Assembly: GCF_024343575.1 (NCBI RefSeq)
Contig: NZ_RJUA01000130.1
Span: 126,217-190,216, forward strand
DNA length: 64,000 bases
Reading direction: 5' to 3'
Origin: Lacihabitans sp. LS3-19
Lineage (GTDB): Bacteria > Bacteroidota > Bacteroidia > Cytophagales > Spirosomataceae
The position numbers were made by a program, and so were the translations under genes. Below, piece after piece: positions 54,021 through 63,929 of this stretch. The notes below the pieces were generated by a model. The model made no database searches. It had not been told where the DNA came from and saw only the letters and a list, made by a program, of their open reading frames with translations. The first letter of the stretch is position 1, and every line of letters begins with the position of its first letter.

Positions 54021-56638
54021 TTTTTTAATTCAATAATTTCTCCTTTTTTTGTATCAATGCTAAAAACAAAGCTATCTTTTGGTTGAATAGTTTTTAGCAT
54101 TGATTTATTCTTAATAATTGGGTTTCCGGCTTCCACAAATTCGAATAGTTCGTTTTTTAGAATCGAAGTTTCATCAGTGTAAATTTGACCTTTCAACTTT
54201 TCGTTCGTTCTAATCTTTACGGTACCGCCTAGAGTAGATAATATTGAAGCTTTTACAACTTTTCCGTTTTCCCATTCCATGTCCACCGTAAATCCCCCTC
54301 TGGCTTTTAAACCTTTCACTTTGCCAGTTTTCCATTCGTCTGGCAATGCCGGTAGGAGGTGAATTTCGCCTGCATGACTTTGAAGAAGCATTTCGGCAAT
54401 CCCAGCTGTAGCACCAAAGTTTCCATCGATTTGAAAAGGCGGATGTGCACAAAAAAGATTAGGATAGGTTCCGCCTCCGGCCATGTGCTCCTTTTGATTT
54501 TTAATGGGTCTAAAAAGATTTTTTAATAAAATCATAGCATGATTTCCATCGTTCAACCTTGCCCAAACGTTTACTTTCCATCCCATTGACCAACCTGACG
54601 CACCATCGCCTCTTCTTTCCATTACTTTTTCGGCTGCTGAAGTCAATTCTGGATTGTCACGAATATTTATCTGATTGCTGGGATAAAAAGCATAAAGATG
54701 TGAAAAATGCCTATGTTGTATGTCACCATCTTCAAAATCCTCCGACCATTCTTGTAATTGGCCATATTTTCCTATTTGATAAGGTAAAAGTTTCGGAAGC
54801 TTAGAATGTATTTCTTCTGTTAAACTATCATTTATATTCAAAGTTTTTGAAGCTTCCAGGTATCGGCTAAATGTTTCCTTAATTATCGCCATGTCCATTG
54901 TGGGGCCGGGACTATAACTCGCAAGTTTATTGTTTTCAAATTTGAAATTATGCTCAGGCGAATGGCCAACTGGGGTTAATAAATACCCTTTTTTGTCTTC
55001 AATAAGCCAATCTTTATAAAATAAAGTGGCACCTTTTAATAAAGGGTAGGTTTCGTTTTTTAAAAAATCTTTGTCTCCAGTAAAAAGATATTTTTCCCAA
55101 AAATGACTCGTAAGCCAACCTGCTGCCATTGGCCAAAATGAGCACGTACAAATGTCAATAGGTTCTGTATGACGCCAAATGTCCATGTTGTGGTGAGCTA
55201 CCCAACCTTGATTTCCGTAAAGGTTTTTCGCTGTTTTTTCACCATTAATTGCTAATTCTTTTATCGCTTTAAAAAAAGGCTCTTGGCATTCAGAGAGGTT
55301 GGTGATTTCTGCTGGCCAATAATTCATTTGGGCATTGATATTTATGGTATAAGCACCATTCCAAACTGGAACGAGTTGGTCGTTCCAAAGGCCTTGTAAA
55401 TTTAATGGTTGCCCTCCAGGCCTTGAGCCTGATATCATAAGGTACCTACCAAAATTGAAATAAAGTTCAGGAAAAGAAGGGTCAAGGGCATTATTAAAAA
55501 GTTCAATTCTTTGGTCAGTTGGTAATTTTGATTGGGAAGTTTCCTTGGCTAAATTAATGTCAACCCTTTTGAATAGTGATTGATAGTCCTGAATGTGAGC
55601 GTTTAAAAAGTCCGAATATGTTCTAGTGGAAATTTCCTTAAACTCCTCATTTAATATTTTGGTAGGGGTTTGACCATCGTCTTTCGGACTCACATCAAAG
55701 CCTCTATAACTTGTGGCAGCTTTTAAGTAAATTATTACCTCATTCGAATTACTAATCTTTATTTTATCATCTTCAAAAACAATATCCCCACTTTCTGTTT
55801 TAACCATAATTCTGGTTTCAAAAGCCATTCCCAAAGAATCAATTTCTTCATTATATAATAAATTTTTTTTGCCAGGAATTCTAGAACCAGTACTATCAAA
55901 TATTTCGGGATATTTATGTTGATCTCCGACATTTTCGACTTGCTCAAAACTCCTTCTTAAGCCAAAGCCAGGCACTTTGGAGCTTATAGAAAGCCTATTA
56001 GCTTTACTGGTAATTTTTGCATTCTGAGTGTGTAAAGTGCTTAGTTTTAATTCACAATTTATTTTTTCTTTTCCAGACTTCTTGATTTTTATTACAATGA
56101 GGTTTTGAGAGTAATTTGCAAAGTAAGATCTGGTATAGGTGGTATTGTCAATTTGATATTCTACTTCCGAAATGGCAGTGTTTAGGTCGAGAGATCTTTT
56201 GTAGTTTTGATATTTTTCATTTTTATGAATCATCTCAATCCATAAGTCAGACATAGGTTGGTAAAGTTGATGATTTCTTCCTAGCCAGTTTGTTTTAACC
56301 AATGCTTGGGCTTCAAGGTATTTTCCTTCTTCAAATAATTTGTTTATTTCAGGTAATTTTTCACGAATATTGATATTTGTGAATGTTTTATCTGGATCGC
56401 CTGAGTAAAGCGTGTTTTCGTTGAGTTGAATATGTTCATTTATTGGATCACCATATATCATTGCTCCAAGATGACCATTTCCTAGAGGTAAAGCTTCAGA
56501 CCATTCTTTTGCAGGTTGCGTATACCAAAGGATTTTATTGAAGTTTTTTTGAGAATAAGTCTGTGTAGAATTTATAAAAATAAGTAGTGATAATATTGAT
56601 TTTAAAAACCTTAAGCCTTTGTTTCTAATTCTCTTCAT
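54017..56638 (-). CDS. glycoside hydrolase family 95 protein (alpha-L-fucosidase-like)
   Basis: An 873-residue exported enzyme (signal peptide around [20 protein letters not shown]). GH95 enzymes remove alpha-1,2-linked L-fucose by inversion. Active-site residues match the family: Asn433 and Asn435 in [11 protein letters not shown], Glu562 in GHSPEHN and Asp738 in FQIDGNFG. The N-terminal beta domain carries [19 protein letters not shown]. Some members of the family cleave alpha-L-galactose instead, so the sugar is likely but not proven. It overlaps the upstream 124-residue gene by 14 bases, so the two are in one transcript. Confidence 0.9.
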   Translation of the reverse strand: MKRIRNKGLRFLKSILSLLIFINSTQTYSQKNFNKILWYTQPAKEWSEALPLGNGHLGAMIYGDPINEHIQLNENTLYSGDPDKTFTNINIREKLPEINKLFEEGKYLEAQALVKTNWLGRNHQLYQPMSDLWIEMIHKNEKYQNYKRSLDLNTAISEVEYQIDNTTYTRSYFANYSQNLIVIKIKKSGKEKINCELKLSTLHTQNAKITSKANRLSISSKVPGFGLRRSFEQVENVGDQHKYPEIFDSTGSRIPGKKNLLYNEEIDSLGMAFETRIMVKTESGDIVFEDDKIKISNSNEVIIYLKAATSYRGFDVSPKDDGQTPTKILNEEFKEISTRTYSDFLNAHIQDYQSLFKRVDINLAKETSQSKLPTDQRIELFNNALDPSFPELYFNFGRYLMISGSRPGGQPLNLQGLWNDQLVPVWNGAYTININAQMNYWPAEITNLSECQEPFFKAIKELAINGEKTAKNLYGNQGWVAHHNMDIWRHTEPIDICTCSFWPMAAGWLTSHFWEKYLFTGDKDFLKNETYPLLKGATLFYKDWLIEDKKGYLLTPVGHSPEHNFKFENNKLASYSPGPTMDMAIIKETFSRYLEASKTLNINDSLTEEIHSKLPKLLPYQIGKYGQLQEWSEDFEDGDIQHRHFSHLYAFYPSNQINIRDNPELTSAAEKVMERRGDGASGWSMGWKVNVWARLNDGNHAMILLKNLFRPIKNQKEHMAGGGTYPNLFCAHPPFQIDGNFGATAGIAEMLLQSHAGEIHLLPALPDEWKTGKVKGLKARGGFTVDMEWENGKVVKASILSTLGGTVKIRTNEKLKGQIYTDETSILKNELFEFVEAGNPIIKNKSMLKTIQPKDSFVFSIDTKKGEIIELKN

Positions 56639-56999
56639 TTTTATAATATTTTCTAATCAAAACCTTCTTTAATTCCCGTTTAATTATTTGATGAGCGACG
56701 ATTTCAGTATGGTTATAATCTGGAAGTTCAATGCCCGCCAATGCCAAGTCTTTTTCTGAGATATCTACCCTATACAATATGGAAAATAACCTACTGGAAT
56801 CGTTTTTAAATAGGTTTTCGATTTTTGAAACCAATTCATTGTGCAGTATTTGGTAGGTGGTTTTTGCGTTTTCCTCGAAATGCAATTCTATGCCGTACAT
56901 TCCTAAGTCTTTGCTTATTTGAGCAATTAAAGCTTTGACGATTTCCTGTTTGTCAAGAAAACTTTCAAGATTGGCGTTTCTTATTTCAGGAAGATTCAT
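56625..56999 (-). CDS. hypothetical protein of unknown function
   Basis: A 124-residue soluble, helical protein ([49 protein letters not shown]). The middle and the ending [23 protein letters not shown] suggest a compact helical bundle. It has no catalytic motif or signal peptide. I do not recognise a family. Its end overlaps the start of the GH95 gene by 14 bases and it starts 5 nt after the Nudix gene stop, so the three genes (57685 to 54017) look like one operon. Confidence 0.75.
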   Translation of the reverse strand: MNLPEIRNANLESFLDKQEIVKALIAQISKDLGMYGIELHFEENAKTTYQILHNELVSKIENLFKNDSSRLFSILYRVDISEKDLALAGIELPDYNHTEIVAHQIIKRELKKVLIRKYYKNEEN

Positions 57000-57004
57000 G
57001 ATAT

Positions 57005-57685
57005 TTACATTTCTAGTTTCGACATTAACTCAAAATCTTTTACAGCACTCAAATATAGGTAATTAAGCAATAGTCCATTAGAATTGTTTATTAATTTGTG
57101 GCCTGCTATAAATGGGTAAACATGGGTAGTTATCCTTTCAAACTCATAAGCTGTTCCCATTTGTTTATTTTCAAAAGATTCTATTTCGGTTTTTGAAAGC
57201 TCAATTTCGCAATAATAAAAATACATGGCTTCGTCGCTTGTACCAGTGCTCGGAAATAATCTTTTATTGGGCGAAAGGTTGATTAAATCTGCTTCAGTTA
57301 TTGATATCCCCGTTTCTTCTTTTACTTCTTGCACCGCTATTTGTAAAGGTGTTTGCGTGCCATCGACCATTCCAGCAGGATGCTCAAAGGTAAAACCACC
57401 TTCGGCTATTCGTCTTTGTCTTACCAAAAGAAGGTATTTCTCTTTAGTGTCTTTGTCGATTAAAACTATTGCTATGCAAACAACTTCGCCTTTCAAAAAA
57501 CAAATAGGAGGGATTTTGTCGCCTTCTGGAGTAGTTGCATCGAGCATCAACAATGAGAACAATGCTTCACCGTTATATCTATACCTCGTATATACTTCCT
57601 CTATTTTATTTATTTTTAGACCATTGGCTTGTATATTGGCTTTCCAAATTTTAAATTTATGAGCGTTTTCTAACAATTCTTTCAT
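57005..57685 (-). CDS. Nudix hydrolase with a variant Nudix box
   Basis: A 226-residue Nudix-family pyrophosphohydrolase from the ATG at 57685; a TTG two codons upstream is also possible. The box lies in EHPAGMVDGTQTPLQIAV and QEVKEETGI. The core REUxEExG is mostly kept (Gln119-Glu120-Val-Lys-Glu123-Glu124-Thr-Gly126) but Arg is Gln at 119 and the first Glu is Gln at 111. The metal-binding Glu residues remain, so activity is likely. The overall layout resembles ADP-sugar pyrophosphatases. It starts only 16 nt from the divergent GH gene. Confidence 0.85.
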   Translation of the reverse strand: MKELLENAHKFKIWKANIQANGLKINKIEEVYTRYRYNGEALFSLLMLDATTPEGDKIPPICFLKGEVVCIAIVLIDKDTKEKYLLLVRQRRIAEGGFTFEHPAGMVDGTQTPLQIAVQEVKEETGISITEADLINLSPNKRLFPSTGTSDEAMYFYYCEIELSKTEIESFENKQMGTAYEFERITTHVYPFIAGHKLINNSNGLLLNYLYLSAVKDFELMSKLEM

Positions 57686-57701
57686 TTTCAACCTTTCTAT
57701 T

Positions 57702-58736
57702 TTGAAAACAAAACTACTGAGTTCGGGCTTAATTCTGTTTTTATTTTTAGGTTTTTATTTTTGGGGAAATGAAAATTCTGAATTAGTTTTTTCGGGAGAA
57801 AAAATGAGAGGACTTTCTTTGGTTGCACCTCCAAAGGAAGTAGGAGTGGCATGCTTTGATTCTTTGTCGAAAGTTAATGCTAATTGGATTTCGCTAATGC
57901 CTTACGCATTTGTTCCAAAGGAAAGTGCCACGGTGCGTTTTCAAATTGAGCCAAAAGGACAACATCAATGGTGGGGAGAGACGCCTCAAGGTATTAAACA
58001 GTGCATAGCTTTGGCCAAAGAAAAAAATATAAAAGTTATGTTAAAGCCGCATCTATGGTTAGGATGGGGTCAGTTTACGGGTGAATTGGATTTTAAAACA
58101 GAAGCTGAATGGCTTGAATTTGAAAGGAGTTATAAGTTGTATCTTTTGACTTTTGCCAAAATCGCAGAGGAAGAAAACGTGGAGGTGTTTTGTATTGGCA
58201 CTGAGATGGGTTCACATGTAGAAAATCGAGATAAATTTTGGCATGAATTAATAGCAGATATCAAAAAAATATATTCAGGCAAACTCACTTATGCCGAAAA
58301 CTGGGACTGTTTTGACAAAGTACCTTTCTGGAGTCACCTTGATTTTATTGGCGTAGACGGTTATTTTCCTCTTTCTGACAAAAAAGACCCAACAGAAAAA
58401 CAGTTGGCAGATGGTTGGAAAAGCCATTTGAAAAAATTAAATAAAGTTTCGAGTGAATTGGGTAAACCTATACTTTTTACCGAAATTGGCTACAGAAGCA
58501 ACGATTTTAGTACAGAAAAACCTTGGGAAACGGATTACACTAAGCCGAAAAACGAAGCACTGCAGTCAAAAGCATATAAGGCGTTTTTTGAAAATGCCTA
58601 CAATAAATCGTGGTGTGCAGGGGCCTTCATCTGGAAGTGGTTTCCAACAGATTATGAGCATTTTCATGAAAGAGAAACTTTTTCGCCGCAAGGCAAATTG
58701 GCAGAGAAAGTGTTAAAAGAATATTATTCAAAGTGA
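57702..58736 (+). CDS. GH113-like glycoside hydrolase
   Basis: A 344-residue exported TIM-barrel hydrolase. The start is a TTG at 57702 giving signal peptide KLLSSGLILFLFLGFYFWG; the next ATG would remove it. Probable acid/base Glu168 (CIGTEMGSHVE) and nucleophile Glu261 (ILFTEIGYRS) lie at strand ends 4 and 7, as in clan A hydrolases. The sequence MLKPHLWLGWGQFTGELD is typical of GH113 and related mannanase-like proteins. The polysaccharide is not known. The gene is divergent from the Nudix gene and convergent with the DUF3820 gene, which begins at the next base. Confidence 0.8.
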   Translation: MKTKLLSSGLILFLFLGFYFWGNENSELVFSGEKMRGLSLVAPPKEVGVACFDSLSKVNANWISLMPYAFVPKESATVRFQIEPKGQHQWWGETPQGIKQCIALAKEKNIKVMLKPHLWLGWGQFTGELDFKTEAEWLEFERSYKLYLLTFAKIAEEENVEVFCIGTEMGSHVENRDKFWHELIADIKKIYSGKLTYAENWDCFDKVPFWSHLDFIGVDGYFPLSDKKDPTEKQLADGWKSHLKKLNKVSSELGKPILFTEIGYRSNDFSTEKPWETDYTKPKNEALQSKAYKAFFENAYNKSWCAGAFIWKWFPTDYEHFHERETFSPQGKLAEKVLKEYYSK

Positions 58737-58967
58737 TTATTTGCTCATTCCTTTAAGTTTCCACAAAATCTCGTCTAAGCCATTAGATTTTATTTCGTAA
58801 ACAGTAGAAAGCTGCATGCCTAATTTTCCTTCAGGAAAACCACCCTTTCTAAGAAACCATTCCAAATAACTTACTGGTAAATCACTCAATAAAGTGCCCT
58901 TGTATTTTCCAAAAGGCATTTTAGTCTTTACGATGTCAATAAGTATTTGTTTGTCGGGTTGGAACAT
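58737..58967 (-). CDS. DUF3820-family protein
   Basis: A 76-residue protein whose core KMPFGKYKGTLLSDLPVSYLEWF matches DUF3820, a domain also found at the C-terminus of some exonucleases. The end is helical. It is convergent with the GH113-like gene with no gap, and its function is unknown. Confidence 0.85.
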   Translation of the reverse strand: MFQPDKQILIDIVKTKMPFGKYKGTLLSDLPVSYLEWFLRKGGFPEGKLGMQLSTVYEIKSNGLDEILWKLKGMSK

Positions 58968-59007
58968 GGTTTATGAAATTATGTGGCAATTTATTAATAT
59001 TTGGGCA

Positions 59008-60192
59008 TTAGAACACATCACCTAAATTAAAAAACAAACCTTTGCCGTTTTGGGTGGCTAATCCGTAGGAAACTACTAGAAACACCTTTGCTTTTTTGTT
59101 GACTTTGAATCTTAGACTTGCTCCAGTTCCAATGTTAAACGTTTTGAATTTATTGGAAATTGGCTCAGAAAAAGTTTCAGTGTTTAAGAATACTGCAGCA
59201 CCTAAAAATTCATTTTTTAGGAGATTAAACCTATATTCAGATTCTAGATAAATTAAATTTTTTCCTCTAAATCTACCCTCTATATATGGTCTGGATATAT
59301 TGTTGTTCATGTCGCCCAAGGCAGTCGGTAGGTCAAAATATGGCGTGTTTCCTTTAAACGTAAACCAGTTTAAATATCTTAAAGCCAATATATTTGTCTT
59401 GCTCTGATTGACAGAATAGTATTTTCTAAGGTCTGAATAAAAACTTCTATAATTTGAGCTTGCTCCTAATGATTTTAGGTTTTGGTTCAATGATATTTGG
59501 GCGTAAGTTTCTCCTCCCACAGGAAAGTTTTCATTTTTGCGGCTATCAAAAAGCACATTGGCTAATAATCCCGAAGAAACTGTTCGATTTTGTAAATTAT
59601 AAGCTGAGCTATTCGTATTTATTTCGGTTTCGAGCCTTTTGATGTCATACCGCATATCGAGATTGTATCCCACACCCACCAATAAATTTTCATGAACAGA
59701 TTTAGATAAAATTTGATGAAATCTCACATATTTCAATTCATAATTGTTGAAATTTTCGGAATTAGTACTGCTTCCAAGGCCATAATCAACAGCTAAAAAT
59801 CTATAAAATCGCCAATCAGTGCTCAAGTTAAATTTGTTATCCTTAAACCATATACTAGAGGTAATTCTTGGGATTACGTATTTTTTCAGGGTGACTTCCG
59901 GAACGAATCTGATCACAGATACATTAGTGTTATCGGCAGTTTTGAATGAATAATTCCCTTCAACTACCAAGGCAAGGCCTTTAAGTTGACTATAGGCAAA
60001 ACCTGGAATAAAAGTTAAAGAGCCTTTGGTGAGGTCTGAATTTTTTACAGAATCAGGTTCTCTTTTTCTTCCCAAAACAAAATGAACTATATCAATCGCG
60101 TCAACCAAATGTGTATTTGTACTGTCTTTTTCTTGTCCAAAACAAAAAGAGCTTAGTAAAGTTAGTACAATAAAAAATAGATTTTTTCTCAT
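59008..60192 (-). CDS. outer-membrane barrel protein, Omp85/BamA-like without POTRA
   Basis: A 394-residue outer-membrane beta-barrel protein with signal peptide MRKNLFFIVLTLLSSFCFGQ. The Omp85-type strands NVLFDSRKNENFPVGGETYAQISL and FRGKNLIYLESEYRF and the ending FNLGDVF, with a terminal Phe, place it in the surface-antigen/BamA group. No POTRA domains precede the barrel, so it is more likely a passive channel or an export barrel than the Bam core. The short periplasmic tail (residues 25-55) holds HLVDAIDIVHFVLGRK. Confidence 0.8.
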   Translation of the reverse strand: MRKNLFFIVLTLLSSFCFGQEKDSTNTHLVDAIDIVHFVLGRKREPDSVKNSDLTKGSLTFIPGFAYSQLKGLALVVEGNYSFKTADNTNVSVIRFVPEVTLKKYVIPRITSSIWFKDNKFNLSTDWRFYRFLAVDYGLGSSTNSENFNNYELKYVRFHQILSKSVHENLLVGVGYNLDMRYDIKRLETEINTNSSAYNLQNRTVSSGLLANVLFDSRKNENFPVGGETYAQISLNQNLKSLGASSNYRSFYSDLRKYYSVNQSKTNILALRYLNWFTFKGNTPYFDLPTALGDMNNNISRPYIEGRFRGKNLIYLESEYRFNLLKNEFLGAAVFLNTETFSEPISNKFKTFNIGTGASLRFKVNKKAKVFLVVSYGLATQNGKGLFFNLGDVF

Positions 60193-60446
60193 TCATAAGG
60201 CTTATACCAACAAGTACGCAAGATAGACTTTTATTGTTGCTATCTTGGGTTTCAAAAGAAATGAATGTTTTTCTAACAAATAAATATTAAGAATTTACTG
60301 TAGAAAATCGAAAATTAAATGATAAAATTTCTAACGTAATTGAATTTTAAAATTTCCAGATTTCATTTACAATAATTCAAAAAAGCATATATTTAATAAA
60401 TAATTCGACCTAGGAGCGGTTTTTCTCGTATTAATAAAAAGTGGAA

Positions 60447-61937
60447 ATGAGAATTGCGATTTTACTACTGTTGTTACTTTCAAAACTAGCTACTGCTCAG
60501 TTGGTTTTGGCGGATACCAATATGGTTTGTAAAGGTCAATCTGTACGCTTATTTGTCAATCCAAAGTTATTTGCCCCTGATGAATTTTGTCTCGATTATG
60601 TAGGAGAAAGAGATGGCCTGTATTACTTTGGAAGTTGTGCCCAAATAACTTTCGACGCTGCTTTTGCATTTGCTCGAATAATGCAAGGATACATAGCTAC
60701 CGCAAATGATGCGGCAAAGAACAGTTTTATAGGTAGCCGAAAACCAGGCTATATTAAATGGCTGGGATATTATCAAGATCCAAATTCTGCGACATTTAAC
60801 GATCCGCCTGATGCCTCTTCAGGTTTTGTTTGGATGAGTGGTGCAAAAGATGGTTTTACGAGATGGTCGGATGAGGAGCCGAATAATTTCGAGAATTCAA
60901 ACCCTGGAATGCATGTAATATTGGGTTGTAGCAATGTAACTCCACCAGAATGGTGCGATGTAAATAAAGATGATGGACATAAATACGTAGCTATAATCGA
61001 AACGAAATTAAAAACCGTTCCACCATTTCCAGAAGTCAAAATTTTATGGGAGACTGGTTCTACCGATAGAGAAATAGTAGTTTCGCCAAATTCTAGCAGA
61101 TTTTATAGAGTGCAAATAACAATAGATGGTGTGGTGCATAAAGACAGTATTAGGATAAATGTCCCAGAAGTAAAAGCTGATTTTAGTAGCTATGGCGGAT
61201 GTGGAAATCCATTTTTTTGGAAGCCGAAACTTTTAACTAATTTTCCTGAAAAAGACATGGAAATTACCTGGAAATTTGGAAATGCAGTCATTCCTCTTCA
61301 AAATTTAAACCCTAAACTAGGAACAGCGGAAAGTGGAAATGTGCAAGTAGGAGTAAAAATCAATAGCCTTTCATGTGGTCAAACTGTACTCGATAGTAGC
61401 ATCGGTATTTTGTTGGAATATCCTTTTGATAGTGCAAAGGTTTTTGAAAAAGAACTAAAACTAAATGAAATCTTTAAGTTAAATCCAATAAATCAAAAAA
61501 AAGGCTTTCAATACACTTGGACACCTCCAAAAGGGCTAAGCAATGCCAATATCGCCAATCCTGAATTCACAGCAATAGAGCCAATTACATACACGCTAAA
61601 TATAGATGATGGTTTTGGATGTAAAAATAAGGAAGAGTTTAAGTTTACAATTGATCCTAATATTATCATTTATATTCCTGATATATTTTCACCTAATAAT
61701 GACAATGTTAATGATATATTCGAAATAAAAACTAATACTGGTTTTTATGGTCATTTGAGAAGATTTACGATAATGAATCGTTGGTCGCAAATTATTTATG
61801 ATTCTACTTCAGAATGGAAATGGGATGGCAAAGCAAACGGGAAAGACGTTCCCGCAGGCATGTATAAATATGCTCTAAACTACGAAATAGAAAATGTGCC
61901 TTACGTAAAGTCAGGATCCGTCATTTTAATAAGATGA
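60447..61937 (+). CDS. T9SS type B lectin-domain surface protein
   Basis: A 496-residue exported protein from the ATG at 60447; the GTG two codons upstream is less likely. The signal peptide is MRIAILLLLLLSKLATAQ. A C-type lectin-like domain (about 35-200) is marked by FAFARIMQGYIAT, WSDEEPNNFENSNPGMHVI and PEWCDVNKDDGHKYVAIIE. Ig/PKD-like beta domains follow. It ends in a gliding-motility-type C-terminal domain (about 408-496; IPDIFSPNNDNVNDIFEI, MNRWSQIIYDS, KANGKDVPAGMYKYAL), which is the type B signal of the type IX secretion system. An adhesin that binds sugar is inferred. Confidence 0.87.
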   Translation: MRIAILLLLLLSKLATAQLVLADTNMVCKGQSVRLFVNPKLFAPDEFCLDYVGERDGLYYFGSCAQITFDAAFAFARIMQGYIATANDAAKNSFIGSRKPGYIKWLGYYQDPNSATFNDPPDASSGFVWMSGAKDGFTRWSDEEPNNFENSNPGMHVILGCSNVTPPEWCDVNKDDGHKYVAIIETKLKTVPPFPEVKILWETGSTDREIVVSPNSSRFYRVQITIDGVVHKDSIRINVPEVKADFSSYGGCGNPFFWKPKLLTNFPEKDMEITWKFGNAVIPLQNLNPKLGTAESGNVQVGVKINSLSCGQTVLDSSIGILLEYPFDSAKVFEKELKLNEIFKLNPINQKKGFQYTWTPPKGLSNANIANPEFTAIEPITYTLNIDDGFGCKNKEEFKFTIDPNIIIYIPDIFSPNNDNVNDIFEIKTNTGFYGHLRRFTIMNRWSQIIYDSTSEWKWDGKANGKDVPAGMYKYALNYEIENVPYVKSGSVILIR

Positions 61938-62145
61938 AATCGGGATTTTTTGATTTAAGAAATAATTACTCTTTCCTAATAACTCTATTCCCCAGATCTA
62001 TCAATTAGCCTTTTAAATTTTTAGTTTTTCAAAAAACTCAAAGGACAAACCCATCAATTTTCTTTCTTTTTGATTTTGAAAAAACAATCTTTTCCAGAAG
62101 TTGTTAAATAACCAAAACTCTTGTAATATATAAGTTCAAATTTAA

Positions 62146-62415
62146 ATGACTGAAGACGAAATAGATAGAATTATTGGAATGGCTTGGGAAGATAGAACGC
62201 CATTCGAAGCCATTGAATATCAGTTTGGTATCAAAGAGGCTGGGGTGATTTCGATTATGAGAAACAACCTAAAAGCCAGCAGTTTTAAACTTTGGAGGAA
62301 ACGCGTGCATAGTGGAGTAAGTCAAAAACATGCCAAAAAGAGAGTCGCTGATATAAATAGATTTAAATCAAAAATGCAAAGAACTATTAGTTTAAATAAA
62401 ATTAGCAAACGGTGA
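62146..62415 (+). CDS. TIGR03643-type small protein next to photolyase
   Basis: An 89-residue basic protein (MTEDEIDRIIGMAWEDRTPFEAIE, then NLKASSFKLWRKRV). It matches the TIGR03643 family of small proteins that are commonly encoded next to photolyase or cryptochrome genes. Its role is unknown. It precedes the photolyase gene by 47 nt and is probably cotranscribed with it. Confidence 0.87.
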   Translation: MTEDEIDRIIGMAWEDRTPFEAIEYQFGIKEAGVISIMRNNLKASSFKLWRKRVHSGVSQKHAKKRVADINRFKSKMQRTISLNKISKR

Positions 62416-62462
62416 TTTTTGCAATAGAACTGTAAGTCTACTCTTTAAAAGTAAAACTTAAA

Positions 62463-63929
62463 ATGGTCACTCAGAAGATTAATATTGTTTGGATAAAACG
62501 TGATATAAGAATTCAAGATCACGAACCTATTTGTTTGGCCATCAGCCAAAATATTCCATTTCTCATTATTTACTTTTTCGAGCTAAGTTTAATCTCTGGA
62601 CAAGATACTTCTTTGAGGCATTTACAGTTTCAGTATCATTCCATCTTGGATTTTAATAAACAGTCGGAAACCTCTGGGATGAAGATCGAAATTTTTCAGG
62701 CAGAAGCTAGTATAGTTTTTGAGTTTTTAAATCAACATTTCGATATTCAAACCATTTTTAGCTATCGGGAAAGCGGCACTTTGCCCACCTGGCAAAGAGA
62801 TAAATGGGTAGCTAAGTTTTGCAAGAAAAACAAAATAATCTGGCAGGAATGCCAAAGGGATGGCATTTTGAGAGGTATAAAGAATAGAGAAAACTGGGAC
62901 AAAAAATGGATTTATGCCATGTCTGCTGACATTTTGGTTCCCTCTAAAACAAATCTATGTCTTGATTTGGAGCATGATTTTGGTCTAAAAAAAGATTTAT
63001 TAGAATCCTTAAAAGACTATCCGAAGGAATTTCAACCTGCAGGCGAGACCAAAGCTTGGGAATATTTACATTCTTTTGTAGCTGGTCGTGGACATCAATA
63101 TCACCGATTGATATCTAAGCCTTTGGCAAGTCGGAAATCATGCAGTCGTTTATCGCCATTTTTGGCATGGGGAAATATTTCTTTGCGGCAGGTTTACCAG
63201 TTTGTCCTAAAACATCCTTCTTACAAAAACCATAAAATGGCCTATGGCGGTTTTCTTACACGTTTGCATTGGCATTGTCATTTTATTCAAAAATTCGAGG
63301 TTGATAATTCTTATGAGTACAATTGCCTCAATTCGGCCTATGAAGGCTTGATGTCTAAGGAAAATGAAGCACTGATTTATAGCTGGAAAGAAGGAAAAAC
63401 GGGACTTCCGCTAGTGGATGCTTGTATGCGATGTGTAAAAGCCACTGGCTGGATAAATTTCCGAATGCGGGCGATGTTGATTTCGGTGTTGTGTCATCAT
63501 TTTGATATGGATTGGAGAACGGGTGCTTATTTTTTAGCTCAGCAGTTTTTGGATTATGAGCCGGGCATTCATTTTCCGCAAGTGCAGATGCAAGCGAGTA
63601 CCACGGGCATAAATACTGTTAGGATTTATAACCCAATAAAACAATCTCAAGATCATGATCCAGATGGTATTTATATAAAAAAATGGGTGCCAGAATTACG
63701 GAATTTACCGAAAGAATTGATACATAAACCATGGGAAATGACTGTTATGGAGCAATCTTTTTATGGTTTAGAAATTGGCAAAGATTATCCAAAACCTGTT
63801 GTGGAAATAGATTTAGCTGCAAAACTTGCCCGAGATAAGTTTTGGGGACATAAAAAGTCTGATGCTGTAAAAAAGAAAAAATTGAAAATTATAGAAACGC
63901 ATGTCAGACCAAATATAAAAAGGGATTAA
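62463..63929 (+). CDS. photolyase/cryptochrome-family FAD protein
   Basis: A 488-residue light-dependent DNA repair enzyme or blue-light receptor. The N-terminal alpha/beta domain begins [19 protein letters not shown]. The C-terminal FAD domain carries [44 protein letters not shown] and [20 protein letters not shown]. The stretch [18 protein letters not shown] replaces the more usual TGTDAAPYFRIFNP of CPD photolyases, so substrate class (CPD or 6-4 photoproduct, or signalling) is not resolved. The iron-sulphur Cys set of FeS-type photolyases is not evident. Confidence 0.9.
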   Translation: MVTQKINIVWIKRDIRIQDHEPICLAISQNIPFLIIYFFELSLISGQDTSLRHLQFQYHSILDFNKQSETSGMKIEIFQAEASIVFEFLNQHFDIQTIFSYRESGTLPTWQRDKWVAKFCKKNKIIWQECQRDGILRGIKNRENWDKKWIYAMSADILVPSKTNLCLDLEHDFGLKKDLLESLKDYPKEFQPAGETKAWEYLHSFVAGRGHQYHRLISKPLASRKSCSRLSPFLAWGNISLRQVYQFVLKHPSYKNHKMAYGGFLTRLHWHCHFIQKFEVDNSYEYNCLNSAYEGLMSKENEALIYSWKEGKTGLPLVDACMRCVKATGWINFRMRAMLISVLCHHFDMDWRTGAYFLAQQFLDYEPGIHFPQVQMQASTTGINTVRIYNPIKQSQDHDPDGIYIKKWVPELRNLPKELIHKPWEMTVMEQSFYGLEIGKDYPKPVVEIDLAAKLARDKFWGHKKSDAVKKKKLKIIETHVRPNIKRD

